Origin: Phormidesmis priestleyi BC1401 | GTDB taxonomy: Bacteria > Cyanobacteriota > Cyanobacteriia > Leptolyngbyales > Leptolyngbyaceae | Direction of reading: 5' to 3' | DNA length: 64,000 bases | Assembly (NCBI RefSeq): GCF_001650195.1 | Contig: NZ_LXYR01000005.1 | Span: 1 to 64,000 of the forward strand | Shown: positions 25,768 through 36,808 of the stretch, one piece after another | How positions within the stretch are numbered: position 1 is the first letter of the stretch | Layout: the number at the start of each line of letters is the position of its first letter | The notes under the pieces: generated by a model | The model's database searches: none | What the model saw: only the letters and a program-made list of their open reading frames with translations | Told to the model about the DNA's origin: nothing | Translations under genes and position numbers: made by a program

Positions 25768-26415
25768 ATGTCAGCCTTCCAATCTCTTTCCGCGCAGTCT
25801 ATTCCTGTTGAGAAAATTCAGTATGACGATCGGGGATTAGTGCCCGCGATCGTGCAAGATTATCTCGATGGCACCGTCTTGATGATGGCGTGGATGAATC
25901 AAGAATCGCTGCAAAAAACCTTGGAGACAGGCGAAACCTGGTTTTGGAGTCGATCTCGTCAAGCTTTTTGGAACAAAGGGGCAACCTCAGGACACATTCA
26001 AAACGTCAAAGCGATTCGATACGACTGTGATAGCGATGCCTTGCTCGTCACTGTCGAGCAGATTGGAGATGTGGCTTGTCACACCGGAGAGCGCAGTTGT
26101 TTCCATCAAGTCGATGGCGGCGTGACTCCTCCCCCGGCTGATACGCTGTCGCAGGTATTTAGTGTGATCTGCGATCGTCGCGACAATCCCAGCGAAGGCT
26201 CTTACACTCGCAAACTTTTGGATGGCGGTGATAACAAGATTCTTAAAAAGATTGGCGAAGAAGCGGCTGAAGTCGTGATGGCGTGCAAGGACGATGATGC
26301 CGACGCGATCGCCGGAGAAGCTGCCGATTTGCTTTATCACACGCTGGTGGCGATCGCCCACCACAACGTTGACATCAAAGCCGTCTATCGCAAACTGCAA
26401 GAGCGCAGAAAATAG
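25768..26415 (+). CDS. hisIE: Bifunctional phosphoribosyl-AMP cyclohydrolase / phosphoribosyl-ATP pyrophosphatase
   Basis: A 215-aa enzyme for steps 2 and 3 of histidine synthesis. The HisI half (1-110) has [36 protein letters not shown] and the zinc cysteines in YDCDSDALL and [10 protein letters not shown]. The HisE half (120-215) has [20 protein letters not shown] and [12 protein letters not shown]. The fusion is normal in cyanobacteria. It is not in a his operon here, as usual for this phylum. Confidence 0.96.
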   Translation: MSAFQSLSAQSIPVEKIQYDDRGLVPAIVQDYLDGTVLMMAWMNQESLQKTLETGETWFWSRSRQAFWNKGATSGHIQNVKAIRYDCDSDALLVTVEQIGDVACHTGERSCFHQVDGGVTPPPADTLSQVFSVICDRRDNPSEGSYTRKLLDGGDNKILKKIGEEAAEVVMACKDDDADAIAGEAADLLYHTLVAIAHHNVDIKAVYRKLQERRK

Positions 26416-26416
26416 A

Positions 26417-27005
26417 TTAACTAACGGTTAAAACTTGCTCGGCAGTGAGATTGAGATTAGGGAACGTCATGGAGAGGATGCGATCGTATCCCACAAATTC
26501 TGTCTCTTCATACACCCCATCTACCAATATCAGAACGGTAACTCTTTGGGCGGCTTCTTGAAGATCGACAATCCAATATTCTGGAATGCCTATACTTTGG
26601 TATTCACGCGATTTTTGCTCGTAATCTCGTTTACGGTTTTGTTCACCAGGACTCACGACCTCAACTATAAATAACGGCGGAACCGTCAAAATCGCGACTC
26701 CATCTGGGTCGGTGACGGTTTCTCCCTCAAAAACCACAACATCGGGCAAGCGAACAGTAATCTTAGTTTTTCCTCTGGTCTGCACTCCAACTTCGCCATT
26801 TCGGGCAGTTTCCCATCTCAGGGAAGTTTTGATAATTTCTTGTCGAAGCATTTCTTCTAGACATCGACTAATTCTGCGGTGCCGATGAGTTGCTGGAGTC
26901 ATTTGAAGCAGTTCCCCATCGACAAACTCATATCGATCGTCAGTGCCATCGTCATAGGTCAGTCAGATAGTCATCAAAGCTTAGTTTGACAGAAGCTTGA
27001 GTCAT
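26417..27005 (-). pseudogene. Uma2/DUF820-family gene disrupted by a 4-bp duplication
   Basis: The intact part (26417-26902, 161 aa) carries the Uma2 core: VRLPDVVVFEG, PPLFIVEVVSPGEQN, KSREYQSIGIPEYWIVDLQ. Upstream the N-terminus is still readable: from the ATG at 27005, MTQASVKLSFDDYLT, then a stop, and in the shifted frame YDDGTDDRYEFVDGELLQM. A tandem GTCA GTCA (plus 26958-26965) at the break accounts for the shift: removing one copy restores a 194-aa protein. Translation could restart inside, but the N-terminal Asp/Glu part would be missing. Confidence 0.8.
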
Positions 27006-27058
27006 GATTAGGGATGAGAGACGCGGATGCTGCTCTTATAGTAACGACTGTGGATTCT

Positions 27059-27922
27059 TTACTTTCGAGTCAGCTTCAGTTTTTGCTTGATGATCAGCCA
27101 GAAGAACGGCAAATCATCTACGAGATAGCGTTTCCAGAGGCGAATAGGTTCACACCACAGGCGGTAGAGCCACTCGATGCCCAAGTCGCTCATCCACTCC
27201 GGCGATCGGGGTTTGTTTCCGGCTTCAAAGTCGATCGAGGCGCCGACCGCCATAAAAATGTCAATTTTTGGAAGCTGGTTTTTGTAGTTAAAAATCCAGA
27301 TTTCTTGTTTGGGCGCACCAACCCCAACCACTAAAACCGTTGCGGGAGAATCATTGATCATCTGCACGATCGCTTGACATTCTACCTCATCTTTCTCAAA
27401 CCCAAACGAGGGAGAATGCGCCTCGACGATGATGTTTCGTCCGGTTTTGCGGTTGATACGATCGCGCGCTCTATCCGCGATGCCTTCTGCACCACCCAAC
27501 AAAAAGATCTTGATTTTTTCGTTGACTCTGTGGTGGTCACAAAACACCGGAAAAAGCTCAGAGCCAGAGATTTTGGCTTGAAGGGGTGAGCCTAAAAACT
27601 TGGAGGCATAGAGAACGATCTGACTGTCGCAAATTTTGTAGTCTGCGACTTCATAGGCTTGTTTAAAAGTTGGGTCATATTGCAGCTTCATCAAATGATC
27701 GACATTGGGAGTGAAGACAACCCCTTTTGTGAGCTGATCGAGCAACTCCTTTCGCGATAAATTGTCGATCTGAACGTTGAGAACTTCGACTTTTTCGCGA
27801 AGTAACGTACGGTTTTCAAGCGTGATTTCGTTGGCAGTTGAGGCGAGAACGGCTTTTCTGAAATCTCGATAAAGCTGTTGAACCTCTTCTTTCCTGACAA
27901 TTCTTGGAGTTTCTTGAGACAT
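27059..27922 (-). CDS. WecG/TagA/CpsF-family glycosyltransferase
   Basis: A 287-aa GT26-family enzyme. Diagnostic segments: VVFTPNVDHLMKLQYDPTF, YKICDSQIVLYAS (catalytic Asp region), IFLLGGAEGIADRARDRI, VLVVGVGAPKQEIWI and RSPEWMSDLGIEWLYRLWCEP. These enzymes add a ManNAcA- or GlcNAc-type sugar to a lipid-linked acceptor in surface polysaccharide synthesis. It carries an N-terminal extension of about 45 residues. It lies apart from the large polysaccharide cluster, next to crtB. Confidence 0.88.
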   Translation of the reverse strand: MSQETPRIVRKEEVQQLYRDFRKAVLASTANEITLENRTLLREKVEVLNVQIDNLSRKELLDQLTKGVVFTPNVDHLMKLQYDPTFKQAYEVADYKICDSQIVLYASKFLGSPLQAKISGSELFPVFCDHHRVNEKIKIFLLGGAEGIADRARDRINRKTGRNIIVEAHSPSFGFEKDEVECQAIVQMINDSPATVLVVGVGAPKQEIWIFNYKNQLPKIDIFMAVGASIDFEAGNKPRSPEWMSDLGIEWLYRLWCEPIRLWKRYLVDDLPFFWLIIKQKLKLTRK

Positions 27923-28117
27923 GGTGATCCGATTTCAGGGTATCGGATGCGACTCTTCTCGATCGAAAGACGCACCTCTAAGACAAAGGGCGCATAGCAA
28001 ACCGTAGTGGCTACACAGTCCTCTGGTCATAGAGTTCCCAATCTAAATATCAATTTTAGAATTGAGATCAAATTAGGGCGACAAGTGATTAAATTTCTAT
28101 GATTACAGGACGATTGC

Positions 28118-29050
28118 TTACAAAACTTTCGCTCTCAGCCACGCGATCGGCAGCGACACAATCTTCTTGGGCTTTGACACGTAAGCCCGTTGCCGGAAAT
28201 TATCGTAGCCATTGCGCTCGATCACTTCTAAAATTTGGCTATAGAGCATCAGCGCAGACCAGACAGGCCATCGAGCATCTTCGCTCAAGGCACCGATGCC
28301 GCTTTCTGCCAGCGCATAAAACTTGCGCGCTCGTTGAATTTGAAACGACATTAACGCCCGCCAGCGATCGTCTACGACTCCTTTAAGCAAATCGTCTTCA
28401 GTGTAGTCAAAGAGCGCCAAATCTTCTAACGGCAGATAGATGCGACCGCGACGGGCATCTTCGCCAACATCGCGGAGAATATTGGTGAGTTGATTAGCGA
28501 TGCCAAGCGCAATCGCTTGCTCGATCGGGTCATTGGTTTTGGGCTGATCCCACGGAGCAGTAGATAATCTCTCGTCTCTGCCCATCACTGTAGTGGACAT
28601 CAACCCCACAGTTCCCGCCACGCGATAGCAATAGAGCCATAGCTCGTCAAATGTCTGATAGCGACTGCGATACAAGTCCATTCGCTGCCCAGCGATCATG
28701 TCTCGAAACGGTTCGATATCGAGCGAAAACCGCTCTAATGCATTGACGAGGGCAACATCGTAGTGGTCGTGAGGATGCCCCGCAAAAAGCGCCTCTAGTC
28801 GCCGCTCCCACTGATCTAGCGTCTCGTTGGTGGTCAGACTGGCGTTCGGTCCATCGACAAGTTCATCAGTGCGACGACACCACACGTAGATCGCCCAGAT
28901 TGCCCGACGTTTCTCAGCAGACATCAGCAGCGTTCCGAGGTAGAACGTCTTAGAATAGTTTGCTGTGATTTGGCGGCACTGTTCATAGGCTTCTTCTACG
29001 GAAGCCAGGGTTCTTACGCAGGAGGTAGTTGGTTCGGGCAGTTGCAGCAT
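28118..29050 (-). CDS. crtB: Phytoene synthase
   Basis: A 310-aa enzyme joining two geranylgeranyl diphosphates to 15-cis-phytoene, the first carotenoid step. Both Mg-binding acidic motifs are present, RRTDELVDG and DVGEDARRGRIYLP, with YCYRVAGTVGLMS between them. It follows crtP by 37 bases on the same strand, the conserved cyanobacterial pds-crtB order. Length is normal. Confidence 0.96.
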   Translation of the reverse strand: MLQLPEPTTSCVRTLASVEEAYEQCRQITANYSKTFYLGTLLMSAEKRRAIWAIYVWCRRTDELVDGPNASLTTNETLDQWERRLEALFAGHPHDHYDVALVNALERFSLDIEPFRDMIAGQRMDLYRSRYQTFDELWLYCYRVAGTVGLMSTTVMGRDERLSTAPWDQPKTNDPIEQAIALGIANQLTNILRDVGEDARRGRIYLPLEDLALFDYTEDDLLKGVVDDRWRALMSFQIQRARKFYALAESGIGALSEDARWPVWSALMLYSQILEVIERNGYDNFRQRAYVSKPKKIVSLPIAWLRAKVL

Positions 29051-29087
29051 TCTGTTGCAGTCTGGAGGGTTGACAAAGCGCTACTCG

Positions 29088-31264
<2,177 letters not shown>

Positions 31265-33358
31265 GTGTTAGACTCTACTCTCGTCACCCAAGCAAGTGCT
31301 GTGGGTGTGAGCGCTGATGCACTTGCTCCGCAAGCTTCCTCCGGAATCACCAACAGTACTAGCTCGATATTTCCAGAGATTACTTCAACGTCTGCGGCGA
31401 CTGCTTCTCCATTAGGGACGATAGGATTATCTGCTCAATACTTCAATAACAAAGATCTTGCAACTCCGATTCTGACTCGAACCGATGCCACCGTAGACTT
31501 TGACTGGGGGAAAGGCTCGCCAGATGGAGCGATCGCCGCCGACAATTTTTCAGCACGCTGGACTGGACAAATTTTGCCCACTCAGTCAGAAGCATACACG
31601 TTCTATACCCATTCAGATGATGGGGTCAAACTGTGGGTCAACGGGCAACTTCTAATCGATCACTGGGCACCTCATGCAGTGACTGAAGACAGTGGCGTGA
31701 TTAATTTAGTTGCTGGGCAGAAGGTTGATATTCAGCTTGATTATTATGAGCAAGGCGGCTATGCAGTCGCTCAACTGCTGTGGTCTAACCCCACTCAAGT
31801 CAAAGAAGTCGTGCCTCAAAGCCAGCTTTTCGTGGGCGATCGAGTCGCTCGAAGTCAGTCTGCCGACTTCACGAATGCGGTAGATTGGGGCAGTCTTGGA
31901 ACCAATGAGACCAGAGATAGCGTCAGCCCAACTAATCTGAGTGACTATTACCGCTTTAGCGTAAACGCGCCCAGTCATTTAACCTTAAACTTGAGTGAGC
32001 TAACCGCCAATGCTAATCTCAACGTGTTGGATAGTCAGGGCAACGTGCTCAACTCTTCAACCCACGACGGAACGATGCTAGAAACGATCGATGCCCTGCT
32101 CAATGCTGGGACCTATTATCTTCAGGTGTATACAAGCGCCGATGTGCAGACTAACTATTTGCTAACGGCGATCGGGCAATCGCTGACTGAGCAGGCAAAA
32201 AGTGCTGACTCGTTTGTAGACTCGATCGGGGTCGCAACGCATCTGCGCTACACCGACACCAGCTATGGGCGCTATGACGATGTTGTAGAACCCAGACTGC
32301 GAGAGCTAGGAATCCGTAATATCCGCGATGGGGGCAACGATGCTGCCATGTTTGAGAAGCTAAATCGACTGGCAAATCTTGGGATTCGATCGACGCTCGT
32401 CATGGACCCGCGAGATGGAATCACCCCCGACAATGCAGTTGAGTTGCTCAAAAAAGTGTTGCCGTCTGTGAGGGCGATCGAAGGTCCAAATGAGTGGGAT
32501 GTCAACTCGATGCTGACCTATAAAGGCAAGTCTTTTCCCGATGGGGTTGTTGACTATCAGACAGACTTATATAAAGCGGTGAAAGGCGATGCGGCTACGT
32601 CGTTTGTGTCGGTGTTAGCGCCTTCAATGGCGTTTCCTGAAAATGGCTCTCGCATGGGGTCGCTGCAATCGGTGGTAGATGGCGGCAATATGCACAGCTA
32701 TGCGGGGGGCAACCAACCGGATCAAGACCTCGACACCAAATGGATTCCTAACACGAAAAAAGTGTCGGGAGATCGAGCGATCGTGGCAACTGAGACAGGC
32801 TGGCACAATGCAGTCAATGATCCGAATGCGAGTCAAAAAGGTGTCTCAGAGGAAGTGTCTTCAAAATACATTCCTCGACTGTTTTTAGAGTATTTCAACC
32901 GAGGGGTGACGCGCACATTCTTATATGAACTGATGGACGAGCGGGCACAATCTGATATGGAGAACAATTTTGGCTTAATTCGAGCGGATGGCACTCCAAA
33001 GCCTACGTTCTATGCGTTGAAAAACTTGATTGGGTTGCTGCAAGATCCGCAAGGCAGTTCTGCATCTGGTTCGTTGAGTTATTATCTGACGGGCAACACT
33101 AAAGACGTTCGGCATACACTGTTAAAGAAGAATAATGGCGATCTCTATTTAGTGATGTGGTTAGATGTGACGAGCACCGATGCAGCGGTGAGTCAGAAAG
33201 TCACATTGAATTTAGTGACTCCGACTCAGCAGGCGACGACTTATTTGACAAGCCGGTCGACTGATCTGGTAAGCCAATTTACGGCTCCGACTCAAATCAC
33301 ACTCGATGTTCCTGATGCGCCGTTAATTGTGAAGTTGACTCTCAAAGCGACGATTTGA
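31265..33358 (+). CDS. PA14-domain protein with a glycoside hydrolase-like catalytic domain
   Basis: A 697-aa protein. Residues 50-195 are a PA14 domain (GLSAQYFNNKDLATPILTRT, then TFYTHSDDGVKLWVNGQLLI), a sugar-binding beta barrel. Residues 200-305 look like a pre-peptidase C-terminal type beta domain (SDYYRFSVNAPSHLTLNLSE, GTYYLQVYTS). Residues 320-600 form a TIM-barrel glycosidase of clan GH-A type: IEGPNEWD supplies the likely acid/base Glu and ATETGWHN the likely nucleophile. No normal signal peptide is visible, so export might use a leaderless route. The start is GTG with GAGG about 10 bases upstream. Substrate is unknown; surface polysaccharide is plausible. Confidence 0.8.
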   Translation: MLDSTLVTQASAVGVSADALAPQASSGITNSTSSIFPEITSTSAATASPLGTIGLSAQYFNNKDLATPILTRTDATVDFDWGKGSPDGAIAADNFSARWTGQILPTQSEAYTFYTHSDDGVKLWVNGQLLIDHWAPHAVTEDSGVINLVAGQKVDIQLDYYEQGGYAVAQLLWSNPTQVKEVVPQSQLFVGDRVARSQSADFTNAVDWGSLGTNETRDSVSPTNLSDYYRFSVNAPSHLTLNLSELTANANLNVLDSQGNVLNSSTHDGTMLETIDALLNAGTYYLQVYTSADVQTNYLLTAIGQSLTEQAKSADSFVDSIGVATHLRYTDTSYGRYDDVVEPRLRELGIRNIRDGGNDAAMFEKLNRLANLGIRSTLVMDPRDGITPDNAVELLKKVLPSVRAIEGPNEWDVNSMLTYKGKSFPDGVVDYQTDLYKAVKGDAATSFVSVLAPSMAFPENGSRMGSLQSVVDGGNMHSYAGGNQPDQDLDTKWIPNTKKVSGDRAIVATETGWHNAVNDPNASQKGVSEEVSSKYIPRLFLEYFNRGVTRTFLYELMDERAQSDMENNFGLIRADGTPKPTFYALKNLIGLLQDPQGSSASGSLSYYLTGNTKDVRHTLLKKNNGDLYLVMWLDVTSTDAAVSQKVTLNLVTPTQQATTYLTSRSTDLVSQFTAPTQITLDVPDAPLIVKLTLKATI

Positions 33359-33381
33359 TCAACCCGCCATAGAACTATCGG

Positions 33382-33406
33382 AAGCCTCCCAATGTTGGGG
33401 GGCTTT
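33382..33406 (+). terminator. Terminator of the PA14 glycosidase gene
   Basis: AAGCCTCCCAA (33382-33392) pairs with TTGGGGGGCTT (33395-33405), nearly perfect, with a very tight loop, followed by TTC. It is 24 bases after the stop. Confidence 0.7.
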
Positions 33407-33525
33407 CAAATTATTTGAGCATCCGATGATGCCAACAAAATCGGCGAGACGTTCCACCGAAACATCTCTACAGCATCGGGTGAATCTATTATCTGTCGCT
33501 TTCATGGGGCGATTTTGTTGTGGGA

Positions 33526-34221
33526 TCACTGGCGATGAATCCAGCCGTTGATAGTGAAGCGGCTATCTTGAAACGATCGAGACAGGCAACTCACAGGTAA
33601 AACTTCGTGCATGTATCGACTGAGAAAAAAGACGATGCTATTGTTTCGAGGCTCGATCGTCTTAAAAGAGTCTGCATTGACGTAATAGGTATTCTCAATT
33701 TTGCTGTCGTAAATGACTAATTCTCCGCCCAAAAAGGGTTTAGGTTCTCGATGGAAATAATAGACATAGGTTAGTTCTCTCGTTGCCGTATTTGAACTGC
33801 CATTATCGTTGTGAACTTTGTAGTATAGCCATCGCCACTTTGCTTAGGACATTTTTGGTAGTGTGCTTCGCGTGCTGCCAAAAATGTCCCTGTCCTAACC
33901 TATGTGGCGGTAGCTATAGTTGCCATCATTGTGAGCCGTTAACTGAGATTCGATATAATCAACAGAAAACGGGGGTAGTTCCAATGTTCTAAAAATATCT
34001 AGAGCAACCGATTGAATGCGATCGCGGATCAACTCCGCAAACTCAGGAAATGAATAAAGAACGCTCGATCGCCGATAATTTACTTCATCGGTCGCGGTGC
34101 TAGTCGGCACAAACTCTGCCTCTTCTGCAAACACATAATTCAGCGATCTTTTTTTATCTTCTCTCGTGAGAAAGTTGTCAATCTGTAGATAATTAGACTC
34201 TAAAATATTTAGATTCATCAT
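33526..34221 (-). pseudogene. 2OG-Fe(II) oxygenase gene interrupted by a MITE
   Basis: Two fragments belong to one gene. The N-terminal part (34221 down to 33917) starts MMNLNILESN and reaches QLTAHNDGNY before running into the element and a stop. The C-terminal part (33823 to 33526) continues YYKVHNDNGSS, then PFLGGELVIYD, HEVLPVSC and RFTINGWIHRQ. Together they make an iron/2-oxoglutarate dioxygenase: H-x-D in VHND, the distal His in MHEVLP, and Arg in RFTINGW. Deleting the element plus one TA restores the frame exactly. The substrate was unknown; the family hydroxylates proteins or small molecules. Confidence 0.9.
33826..33916. mobile_element. 91-bp MITE with TA target duplication (IS630/mariner-like)
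   Basis: The ends are related inverted repeats (TAGCCATCGCCAC and, on the other strand, TAGCTACCGCCAC). The whole element folds on itself around GTGTGCTTCGCGTGCT, with long arms containing GGACATTTTTGG and CCAAAAATGTCC. It is flanked by TA (33824-33825 and 33917-33918). No coding capacity. TA duplication points to mobilisation by an IS630/Tc1-mariner-type transposase elsewhere. Confidence 0.9.
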
Positions 34222-34224
34222 CAA

Positions 34225-34944
34225 TTAACCTAAATAGGCTTGTCTGACTCGATCGTCTTTCAATAATTCAGAAGCTTTGTTAAATAGCGTTATGCAACCT
34301 GTTTCTAAAACATAGCCACGATCGGCGATCTGCAATGCCAGATTTGCGTTTTGCTCGACTAAAAGAATGGTCACTCCTGTCTCTCGTAAATTTTGAATAA
34401 TCGTGAAAATCTCACGCACGATCGTGGGTGCTAATCCTAAACTCGGTTCGTCTAACAGCAATAATTTGGGACGACTCATCAGGGCACGAGCGATCGCTAA
34501 CATTTGCTGTTCACCGCCGCTCAAAGTCCCTGCTAGTTGATTTTTGCGCTCTGCCAATCGCGGAAATAATCGAAATTGTTGTTCAATGTCGGACTGGATA
34601 CTGCGACGCGACGATCTGGTGTACGCTCCCAATTCTAAGTTGTCTAACACGGTCTGACGAGATAACACTCTGCGCCCTTCTGGGCTGTGGGCGATTCCTA
34701 GTTTGACGACTTCATGAGGACGACGACGCGTAATATTTTCGTGATTGTAGAGAATCTGCCCCTGATGGGCGTTAACGATGCGAGAAATCGCCCGGAGCGT
34801 CGTGCTTTTGCCAGCCCCATTTGAGCCGATCAACGTCACAACTTCGCCGGGGTAAATCGTCAGGTCAATCGCTTGGAGTGCCTGAATGCCGCCGTAGTGA
34901 ACGCTGAGTCCTTGAATTTCGAGCAGTGGAATCTCTTGCATCAC
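34225..34944 (-). CDS. livF: Branched-chain/neutral amino-acid ABC transporter ATPase LivF
   Basis: A 239-aa ATPase: LIGSNGAGKSTTLRAI (Walker A), LSGGEQQMLAIARAL (signature), LLLLDEPSLGLAP (Walker B). The LivF-type features are the HSPEGRRVLSRQTVLDNLELG segment and short length. It powers amino-acid import together with LivG. It is last in the operon, 2 bases after livG. Confidence 0.95.
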   Translation of the reverse strand: MMQEIPLLEIQGLSVHYGGIQALQAIDLTIYPGEVVTLIGSNGAGKSTTLRAISRIVNAHQGQILYNHENITRRRPHEVVKLGIAHSPEGRRVLSRQTVLDNLELGAYTRSSRRSIQSDIEQQFRLFPRLAERKNQLAGTLSGGEQQMLAIARALMSRPKLLLLDEPSLGLAPTIVREIFTIIQNLRETGVTILLVEQNANLALQIADRGYVLETGCITLFNKASELLKDDRVRQAYLG

Positions 34945-34946
34945 GT

Positions 34947-35771
34947 TTAATCTGTGCCCAAATAAGCTTCAATGACTGCCTGATCGGACTTTACATCGGC
35001 GGGGTTTCCGATCGCGATTAGCTGACCAAAGTTTAGAACCGCAATGCGATCGCACAAGCCCATCACGAGGGGCACATGATGCTCGATCAGCAAAATCGTC
35101 AGATTAAACTGCTGACGAATCTGACGGATAAAGTCGCTCAACTGCTGTTTTTCGTTGGGATTCATTCCGGCGGCAGGTTCGTCGAGTAAGAGAACACTGG
35201 GTTCGAGTGCCAGCGCACGGGCGATTTCTAGCCGACGCTGGTCGCCATAGGGGAAGTTGGAGGCTTTTTCGTCAGCGCGATCGCTCAAGCCGACCAATTC
35301 TAATAGCTCGAAGGCTCTCGATCGGGTTTTCTGTTCTTCGCGAGGAGCAGGAGGCAACCCCAACACGCCCGTAAACACGCCGCTTTTGGTGTGAATATGT
35401 TGAGCAATCATCACATTTTCTAACGCTGAAAGATCAGCAAACAGGCGAATATTTTGGAACGTTCTCGCAATGCCTTTTTTGGCGATTTGATGCGGACGTA
35501 GCTTAGAAATTTCGTCGCCTTGATAAAGCATTTGCCCGTTAGATGGATGAATCAGCCCCGTCACTAGGTTGAACAAGGTTGTTTTGCCTGCCCCATTTGG
35601 ACCGATTAACCCAAATATCTCACCTTCGTTGACAGAGAACGAGACATTGTTGACGGCAATCAATCCGCCAAAGCGACGGGTTAACCCTCTGGCTTCTAAA
35701 ACAGGAGTGCGATCGAGATTTGAAATGGAATCGGCAAGTTGAGGTTGAGGCATTGGGGCAGCGATCGTCAA
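34947..35771 (-). CDS. livG: Branched-chain/neutral amino-acid ABC transporter ATPase LivG
   Basis: A 274-aa ATPase with LIGPNGAGKTTLFNLVTG, FPYGDQRRLEIARALALEP and LLLDEPAAGMNP. The LivG hallmark is the TFQNIRLFADLSALENVMIA segment and the extended N-terminus. It is the partner of LivF on the cytosolic face of the LivHM permease. A 94-base gap separates it from livM, longer than the other gaps in this operon. Confidence 0.95.
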   Translation of the reverse strand: MTIAAPMPQPQLADSISNLDRTPVLEARGLTRRFGGLIAVNNVSFSVNEGEIFGLIGPNGAGKTTLFNLVTGLIHPSNGQMLYQGDEISKLRPHQIAKKGIARTFQNIRLFADLSALENVMIAQHIHTKSGVFTGVLGLPPAPREEQKTRSRAFELLELVGLSDRADEKASNFPYGDQRRLEIARALALEPSVLLLDEPAAGMNPNEKQQLSDFIRQIRQQFNLTILLIEHHVPLVMGLCDRIAVLNFGQLIAIGNPADVKSDQAVIEAYLGTD

Positions 35772-35865
35772 CAGAAAAACACTATCTCTTCAATTTCACC
35801 ATTTAATCCGATGGACAGGTATTTAAACGACTAAAGTTTCATTATGTGAATAGATTGGTTTAATT

Positions 35866-36798
35866 TCAACGATTAGCCTGCGATCGTGAACGGCGTTTTA
35901 ACAACTGAGGAGTCACTAATCCTTGTGGAAAGAAGCGGGTGCCGATGACAATTAACAATCCGAAAATAATCAAGCGACCGTCGCGCAAAAATTGTGCCAA
36001 CCAAACAGGTAACCCTGGAGTATCGGCGATCGCTCTCAAGATCTCTGGCAGCGCTGTAAACACCATGCCACCTAAAACAGGTCCGAGAAAGGTTCTTGAG
36101 CCGCCGATGAGAACAAATGTTAGGTAGATGATACTGGCATCAAAGGTGCCTTGACGAGCATTCCAGGTGTTGAGAAAGTGAGCACTGATAGCACCCACCA
36201 CTCCTGCTAGAATTGCGCCCAGCGTAAAGGCAAGAGCTTTGTAATAAGTGGGATTGATGCCCATTGAGTCGGCAGCAAGTTCATCTTCTCGAATAGCGAT
36301 AAAGGCACGACCGACGCGAATCTTTTCTAGTCGATAAACAAACGCCATGCTAATCAGCAGCAGCGGTAAGACAATCCACAAATATTCGATCGGACTCTGA
36401 AATGGCTGCGGAATGCCAAAAATGCCGACTGCTCCGCCCGTAACGTCGAGATTGAGGGCGAGAACACGAAGGATCTCGACAAAAGCAATGGTCGCGATCG
36501 CTAAATAAATCCCGCGCAGTCGCAGTGCAGGAACGCCAACGATAACGCCTAATAAACCACAGATGATTCCCGCAATCAGCATTTCTAGTAAAAGTAGTGC
36601 AATCGGAAACGGCTCCTTAACCTGAAACACTTTTGTAGATAGAATTGCGGCAACATAACCACCCAACGCATAAAACCCAGGACTCGCTAGCGATAATTGT
36701 CCTGCCATGAGGGGCAAATAGAGTGATAATCCTAACATTGCGCCTAAGATCATCGACACAAACAGAAAACCATACGTCGAAACAAAATCATTCATCAC
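35866..36798 (-). CDS. livM: Branched-chain/neutral amino-acid ABC transporter permease LivM
   Basis: A 310-aa membrane permease with about eight to nine hydrophobic segments. LivM-type markers: SLASPGFYALGGYVAAILS, VPALRLRGIYLAIATIAFVEI, GRAFIAIREDELAADSMGIN (the coupling loop to the ATPase) and GGSRTFLGPVLG. It pairs with LivH to form the import channel and lies 10 bases after livH. Confidence 0.95.
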   Translation of the reverse strand: MMNDFVSTYGFLFVSMILGAMLGLSLYLPLMAGQLSLASPGFYALGGYVAAILSTKVFQVKEPFPIALLLLEMLIAGIICGLLGVIVGVPALRLRGIYLAIATIAFVEILRVLALNLDVTGGAVGIFGIPQPFQSPIEYLWIVLPLLLISMAFVYRLEKIRVGRAFIAIREDELAADSMGINPTYYKALAFTLGAILAGVVGAISAHFLNTWNARQGTFDASIIYLTFVLIGGSRTFLGPVLGGMVFTALPEILRAIADTPGLPVWLAQFLRDGRLIIFGLLIVIGTRFFPQGLVTPQLLKRRSRSQANR

Positions 36799-36808
36799 GT
36801 CAACTCAG

